Both the position numbers and the translations under genes were made by a program. The notes under the pieces are model-generated. The model saw only the letters and a list, made by a program, of their open reading frames with translations. It did no database searches and was not told the DNA's origin. 64,000 nucleotides of DNA from Alternaria dauci (taxonomy: Eukaryota; Ascomycota; Dothideomycetes; Pleosporales; Pleosporaceae), in assembly GCF_042100115.1 (NCBI RefSeq), contig NC_091274.1, positions 744,001 through 808,000 on the forward strand, read 5' to 3'. This document shows positions 58,321-64,000 of the stretch, piece after piece. Positions within the stretch are counted from its first letter, which is position 1, and each line of letters begins with the position of its first letter.

Positions 58321-58638
58321 TCAAGCACCACCTTCCCTCTTGGCATACTCATCCTCCATCCGTTCCTCATACTGCCGCCCCTTCGCCTTGGCATCTTCCT
58401 CCTCTGTCACATCCTGTATCCGCTTCGCATCCACATGTCTAGGGTCCTCTAGCTGTCTGCCTGCAGCATCCGTCTCAAATCGCTCGACGCGGGGGGCTTC
58501 GCCCGGTGCGTGATGTGTGCGCTGGGTGCGGGTACCGCTGGGGTCTGTGTAGGTTTGTTCAGACTTGGAGGTAGTTTGGCCGTTGATGGTTGTGCTGGAC
58601 GAAGATGTGGAGAATGATTGGAAGGTTGAGCTGGACAT
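58321..58638 (-). CDS. Small hydrophilic hypothetical protein
   Basis: An intronless frame of 105 aa. The N-terminus is Ser/Thr-rich (MSSSTFQSFSTSSSSTT). The rest is charged and likely disordered, with an Asp/Glu/Lys/Arg-rich helix near the C-terminus (DVTEEEDAKAKGRQYEE). No cysteine, signal peptide or membrane helix. Composition is like fungal stress- or conidiation-associated small proteins, but that is only resemblance. Confidence 0.7.
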   Translation of the reverse strand: MSSSTFQSFSTSSSSTTINGQTTSKSEQTYTDPSGTRTQRTHHAPGEAPRVERFETDAAGRQLEDPRHVDAKRIQDVTEEEDAKAKGRQYEERMEDEYAKREGGA

Positions 58639-59256
58639 GATGGCGGCTGTTCGGATAGTAGGTGATCTGGCTGTTGCGGTAGTGTTTTGTTTGACTATAA
58701 GTAGTATAGGCTGGTAGAGTTGATGGTCAGAGGTTCGTGGATATGGATGGGTTCCTAAAGTCGGCCATGGCGCGTGTTGCGCGTTGTGATCTCATAGTAT
58801 GACATCATAGGGCCTAGCGCTCCGCACAAATATCCAGCGCTCAAGCATTGCACGATCCTGGAAATTCGGAATCTGAACAGCGAACACGATACATGGACTT
58901 GAAACTAGAACACTGTTCTCTCTGGGATGCGTGATAGGGGCGGGGAAGTCAGCAAACAGTCGTTGAGCCTGAGTACCTAGGTACGGAACGTCAATGGTTC
59001 TTGTCGACGTGTAAGCTGCAGTTGCTGCTGCGGCCTCTGATACTGCTCTTTTACGCCTAGTGCAGGTCGTTATGACAGTCGAGTGTTTTCTGGACGTGTT
59101 CTTCCAGTGGGGGGAACCATGGTTCTTTGCTCTGTGATCGCCGGCTAGCTAGTCGCGCCACATCCCTGCCGCTGTGTCACGCTACGCCCCTGACAGCGGC
59201 GAGGAGCGGATCGCCAGGCACTTGCCTCTGGTCATTCAACCACGAGCCAGCCCGCC
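58639..59256. other. Divergent intergenic region
   Basis: Upstream region shared by the small hydrophilic gene and the membrane protein; no further gene seen. Confidence 0.5.
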
Positions 59257-60606
59257 ATGCTGCTGTCTGGCATCTCGCTGCTTGCCGGCCTGGTCGCATC
59301 GGCCTCTGCTGCTGACGTTCCCCGTGTGCTCAACTGCAGTCTCGACAGAAACTGGGAAGCGCCCAAAGAGTGTGAGGCGCCCATCGCACCCGTCGCAGCA
59401 GTAGTACCCGGATCGTCCTACATCGCGAAGATAGAATGCAGGGACTGCCCGTATTCCGACAAAGACGACAACATTGTAAACCGTGACCATGTCCTTGTAT
59501 GTATAAGCAAGGAGAAGCCTAACCGCAAGTGTGCCTAAGGCCATGCTAACCACCGCGCGCCACAGCTCCTCAACGTAACCCTCACCCACGACAACCGCAC
59601 AGTCCTCCTCAACAACCGCCCGATATATCCCTTACCAACTATACCCACGCCTCCCGCCTTTGACGTCACACGATACCGCTCGAACCTCTCACATGCAGAG
59701 CTGTACTCGGGTCTGACATCGCAAGACCCATATTGTCGGAAGAATGGGAACGGCGGATCTGGAGAATGGTGCCTTACAGTACCCTTGACCTCCTCCTGGC
59801 GTATACCATTCGACTACCTCTACATTACAAACCCGAGTGACACCCATGGAGGCGACGACACAGATGCGGAGTACTGGGACGTCGCGTTGGATGTGATTGG
59901 AAAGTCGCGGTACTCCGACGACAGCGGCCTGCTATGGAAATTTGACAGTCCAGATCAGAAGATGCTATGGATGCTCATCAGGGGACTTCCACTGAAGAGA
60001 GGCAACAAAGGGGGACCAGCCAAGGTCGCAGACCCTTTTGGACAGGCTGCTACCAATGACCACATCTACGAGTATCAGATCGTCGACATGCGCTTGGTAG
60101 CCCGAGCCTATACCTTCCCCGCCAAGAAGCCCTTGACCATCTGGGGTAGGATAGGGCACTTCCTTGGAAACGACGTCTGGGATTCAGAGGGCAGTCGCTT
60201 TCTCTATCGCAAAGAAGAATGGGGCTACTACGGCAAGAAAGGAACCCTTCGCGACATGTTCGGCGAGTTTGTCCACTGGAGGGACTGGGGCTTATTCTGG
60301 GTCATCTCTAGCAGTGTCGTTGGCGGCTTGCTTGCTCTATTCCTTTTCTGGAAGCTTTACTGGTGGGTCGTTGCGCAGCGCGAGCTCATGAAATGGGATG
60401 GCATGGAGGATGTCTGGGAGAACATGAGGCGGGACAGGATGGCTGAAGAGGAGGGCGCTCTGCTGGATGCGCACGGCGCGTATAGAGACGACCCGGACGA
60501 GGGCAACTCCTCGAGACCACCGGCGTATACGGATGCGTTGAAGCCGCTGCCGAGCAAACCGCTACCGGAGAAGCCTTTACCCGAGGTTCCATTGATCGAT
60601 GCTTGA
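59257..60606 (+). CDS. Type I membrane protein with lumenal Cys-rich domain
   Basis: Two exons, 59257-59496 and 59566-60606, joined to 427 codons (426 aa). A signal peptide ends about residue 19 (LVASASA). The lumenal part has cysteines (ECRDCPY, PYCRKNGNGGSGEWC) and several N-glycosylation sites, such as NVT and NLS. One transmembrane helix is at FWVISSSVVGGLLALFLFW, followed by a basic flank and a cytosolic tail that ends in proline/lysine repeats (LPSKPLPEKPLPEVP). The layout recalls the yeast Golgi protein Psg1/YKL077W, which protects the plasma-membrane ATPase, but that link is by architecture only. Confidence 0.8.
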
Positions 60607-61122
60607 GGGCTCGAAGGCTCGATATGTGGTTGCCATTTCGTAGGTCCTCCCGGCGGATAACACGTCATCACACCGTTTGCCATGTTCGTCTCTCCGCTCG
60701 TCTCTTCCATCTCATTTGCTCAAAGGCCGCCCAGAAAGACCGCATCAGTTGACTGTGACCAATCTGCCTCGTGGCATTGCATCAAGATGCTGGACGAAGT
60801 CCTGCTATGCGCATCTTCAAAACTGCTTGGTCAGCATTCATCAGCCAACATCAGTCTCGCAATATTTCGCCCTGTCCGCAGCTGGTACGAAATGCTTATT
60901 CCCACCAAACTCCTTAAAACTTCGCTATGCCAAGGGTTGTGGCACGAGTCATGACTGATGCCGTCATCCGCCGAGGACACGCCTAGAACCGCGGACTAAA
61001 AGCGGAGCCATAGATTGCAACCGTGGATAATGCAAAGAAGGAGACTCGACGCTTGAAATCTTCATCGCACCCCCATTTGTATCAAAGCTAATAACGCAAG
61101 AACTTGCCGAGACTGAGACATC
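60607..61122. other. Intergenic, no gene seen
   Basis: Short frames only; promoter region of the second NmrA-like gene. Confidence 0.5.
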
Positions 61123-62192
61123 ATGGTCAAGATCGCGATAGCAGGCGGTACCGGAAGTATGCTCCCCTCTTCTTTTCGTTCATGCCTACCCCACCTTGAT
61201 ATCAGAAACATGAAACCCCTCTTTAGCTACAAGTCAAGTGCTTCAATCATCTACTAAGACCTTTCACAGATGTTGCAACCAACCTCCTCAAAACGGTAAT
61301 CGCTTCCGGCAACCACGACATCACAATCCTCACCCGTTCTGCCCCAGCAAAGTCTCATCCATCTTCTAAAGTCACATACAAGCAAGTTGACTACACGGAT
61401 CGCGATGCCCTTACTAGTGCGCTCGAGGGCTTTCACACGGTTTTATCTTTCTTCGTTGTTCACCTCGATGTAGACAACGTAGCCCAGAAGAACATAATCC
61501 ATGCATCAATCGCGGCAGGCGTCTCACGCTTCGCGCCCAGCGAGTGGGGTACCGCAAACTACAGCGGCATCGCAAGTTACGAGAACAAAGACTTGATCAG
61601 AAAATACCTCGAAGACCTTGATAGCAAAGGCGAACTAGGATCCATGCAATACTGTCTCTTCCAACCATCCATCTTCATGGACTACTTTGCGCATCCGTAT
61701 CCACTCGAACGTGATCTCATCACCTGGCCCTTCTTCCTCGATTTCGAAAACCGGCGTGCCATGGTCCTTGATGACGGCAACCAACCCCTCGTCATCACTG
61801 CCATTCAAGACGATGCAGAGATTCTCGCTCGCGCCCTCGATGACACGCGTCCGTGGCCCAAGATCGGTGGTATCAGAGGTTATCGCACTTGCATCAATGA
61901 ACTGCTCGCTCTGGGAAAGAAAATTAGAGGCGGAGACTGGAAGGTCGAGTATGTCAAGAGTGAGGATATTGCCAAGGGAGAGTTGAAGACGAGCTGGCTG
62001 CCGCTGATCACTCACCCTACGGTTACGGATGATGTGAGAGAGGCGTTCAGCAAGCAATTTATCATCATGTTCTTCGAGGCGCTTAGCAATGGTGGCTGGG
62101 TTGTCAGCGATGAGTTCAATCAGCGGTTCCCAGACTACAAGTTCATGAGCGCGGAGGAGTATTTGACGAAAGCCTGGGAGGGCAAGCCATAG
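61123..62192 (+). CDS. NmrA-like NAD(P)-binding protein
   Basis: Two exons, 61123-61156 and 61270-62192, joined to 319 codons (318 aa). Exon 1 is only 34 nt and the intron (113 nt) splits the Rossmann loop: AIAGGTG before it and NVATNLL after it. This fixes both the start and the splice. Further family features are FAPSEWGTANY and the C-terminus SAEEYLTKAWEGKP, close to the ending of the first NmrA-like protein (LVNEAWKGK). Likely a cytosolic NADPH-binding oxidoreductase or redox sensor with unknown substrate. The two NmrA-like genes are about 60 kb apart and of similar length. Confidence 0.87.
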
Positions 62193-62306
62193 GTTGAGCG
62201 CCTGCAAGGGTGGCGGTTGAGGAATGTTTTCATATACGAATATTTACAAGAAACAAAGCTAAAGCACGTACGGTGCCTCAACCCTCAATCTTCTCAAGCA
62301 TCCAAT

Positions 62307-63363
62307 CTACAAGAAGTAGCTCTTGATCTTCGGCAAGATGCCCTTCCAAGCTACACCAGTGGTAGGCTCCATGTTGTAAATGTAATCAGCCCACCATGGA
62401 CCAGCAGCCCACCAAATCCCTCCGAGCCAAACATCGCTGTTAGCACCCATGTACTTCAATCCATCCTGCAGCGCAGAAATACACTGCGCGTTATTGCCAC
62501 CAGCAAACTCGCCAATAACGCCTTGCTTCTTGTTATCCTTGAGCCACTTGGTCGCCGCCTGAAGCCTCTCCCTGAAAATCGTAGCGCTGACGCAGTTGGC
62601 AGACGTACCAGACCCGTCGGTGTCAAGGTACTGGTGCATCTGGTAAACAAGCTTGTTCTCTGGGTCCTTCAGGTTGATCAGACTAGCGCCGTTGCCAGAG
62701 CTAACCCAAGTCCATGCACCAGTCCAGCTGTTTCCCTCCGGGGTAATGTACTGCTTTGTTGCACCCGCAGCACGAACACCATCAATGGCGGCTTGGTTGA
62801 GATCGAAGACGAGCTGCTGCTGCATATCGTGAAATTCATTGTTAGTATCAAAGACGACGAGCTCGTTGTCTTTGTACTCTGCGGCGACGTTTGTCCACCA
62901 CGTCTTGAAGGCGGCTGTGTCGGTGATGATGTTGCCGAGAAAGCGGCCGTAGTTGTGGGGCTGGATCATGGCGTAGGAGCCTTTTGAGGTGATGTGGTTT
63001 ATTTGTTCGGTCAGGTTGCCTAGGTAGAGAGGGTCGAACTTGCCGGTGAGGGAGCCGGGAGTTAGACGCTCCATTACTGGATGGTGTTAATCTGTGCTAT
63101 TAGGCATCAAGATAGGATGGCTTACAGAAGTTCAAACGGAACATGTTCATCCCTTCTGCCATGAATTTGTCGATTGTGTTCAGGTCGTACCATATGTACT
63201 CCTTTCCATAGACACCCGTGAAGTTCTTCTCGCCAAACTCGGCACCAGACTCATTGATACCGAACCACTTCATCTTACGATTCGAGCTTTGCCGTTCCTC
63301 AGCCGGAGCCGCGAAAGTGGTACTGGCCAGAGCGGCAGCTGTCAGAAGAGTATTGAAAAGCAT
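62307..63363 (-). CDS. Secreted GH5 endoglucanase
   Basis: Two exons, 63363-63126 and 63076-62307, joined to 336 codons (335 aa). A signal peptide ends about residue 18. The intron falls in the motif MFRLNF-LMERLTPG, typical of fungal subfamily GH5_5 enzymes. The acid/base is E160 in FDTNNEFHDM, and the nucleophile is E269 in GVIGEFAGG. H120 in IQPHNYGR and the H227/Y229 pair (YQMHQYLD) match conserved active-site positions. It hydrolyses internal beta-1,4 bonds of cellulose outside the cell. It lacks a CBM1, unlike Trichoderma Cel5A. The 3' end faces the NmrA-like gene 114 bp away. Confidence 0.94.
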
Positions 63364-64000
63364 GGTGTCAGGAATTGGAAAATGATTGTACGTTCCTACA
63401 GTTCACGTACTGGGTAAGTATCTCTCTTATACCTTACAAAGTTCGCATTATAATAACTAAATGACCCACAGCTAGACGGGCCATCGCCTCCGTCCCTCCC
63501 ACAGCAATGAGCGGGTCTTCATCTGATGTCGATATGAAGGGGCTGAATGTGGCATCATGGTCTAGAGCTTTGAAAGCCGTGGTGCGGGATAAATTGCTTA
63601 GGTATATTAAAGGAAGCTTGAATGACCAGGAATGTGGGTCATCCGTAGTGGCTTTTGCGGGGATGCAAGGGTCGCCATTCGTGGGGAGACCAGAAACGAA
63701 GGAAAATCGTCGAGTTGAAACATCGCGTCGGCTGTTAAGATTTTCAAAGTCCACAGCGAAATTTCAGGCGTGTGCATGAAACATTGAATTGCGCAACGAT
63801 AGTCCCCCAATCAAGACGTCATGGGCGACCGGTAACGGCCCTTGCATGCCGAAGGAAGCTTCGTTGCATATTCGTCGCATATTAATTCTCCTTGGTCCTT
63901 ACCACATTCGTGTTAGCTTCTAATCTCCCGGTAGTCTATCCACATGGGAGGTGAGCACACAAACTCCGTGTCGAGAAGGGCAACGCTCGAGCATGCTAAG
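63364..64000. other. Promoter region of the endoglucanase
   Basis: Overlapping frames on both strands at 63434-63779 are short and without motifs. Apart from the TATA-like element at 63426-63431 nothing is recognised. Confidence 0.45.
63426..63431 (-). promoter_or_regulatory. TATA box of the endoglucanase gene
   Basis: TATAAG on the minus strand, 63-68 bp upstream of the ATG at 63363. Confidence 0.5.

Overview
The window looks like nuclear DNA of a filamentous ascomycete. Genes are spaced roughly every 1-3 kb on both strands, and most are cut by short introns of about 45-70 nt with GT..AG ends and CTAAC/CTAAT-type branch points. Product types are typical of this group: a fungal Zn2Cys6 regulator, a SepH/Cdc7-like septation kinase, NmrA-type dehydrogenases, BCS1-like AAA ATPases, a family GH5 cellulase and a cytochrome b/PQQ sugar dehydrogenase. 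A Dothideomycete (Pleosporales-like) source is my best guess, from gene style only; no marker gene proves it.

Layout. 0.5-3.3 kb: an NmrA-like protein and a decayed gene. 4-8.3 kb: a six-exon Zn2Cys6 transcription factor and a nuclear coiled-coil protein. 10-15.3 kb: an SV2-like MFS transporter, a stand-alone thioester-reductase-type protein and a crotonase-fold enzyme. 16-20 kb: a secreted AA8-AA12 dehydrogenase and a Baeyer-Villiger-type monooxygenase gene with two in-frame stops, with a hAT-like MITE between their converging 3' ends. 21.6 kb: an intron-containing tRNA-Ala(AGC). 22.6-27.4 kb: the large SepH-like kinase. 28.4-36.6 kb: a short-chain dehydrogenase, a BCS1-like ATPase, a J-domain protein and a cytochrome P450. 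36.6-37.0 kb: a second, AT-rich inverted-repeat element. 37.5-39.9 kb: a large secreted protein with a Pro/Ser/Thr-rich tail. 40.3-44.2 kb: two tandem BTB/POZ-like paralogs. 44.4-50.2 kb: an amino-acid transporter and three small uncharacterised genes. 50.2-57.1 kb: a gene-poor or unresolved stretch with coding-like fragments and a 29-unit GA microsatellite. 57.2-63.4 kb: a proline-rich small protein, a small hydrophilic protein, a type I membrane protein, a second NmrA-like protein and a GH5 endoglucanase.

How the genes relate. I see no coherent biosynthetic cluster: no PKS, NRPS or terpene core enzyme is present, and the redox enzymes are scattered among housekeeping genes. The clearest biology is extracellular carbohydrate attack (AA8-AA12 dehydrogenase, GH5 cellulase), cell-cycle signalling (SepH-like kinase), and a local tandem duplication (BTB pair). 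The signs of genome decay and mobility are two different MITE-like elements, a frameshifted gene relic and a monooxygenase interrupted by stops. Exon models were spliced by hand from splice signals and reading frame. They all close in frame, but none is confirmed by transcripts.
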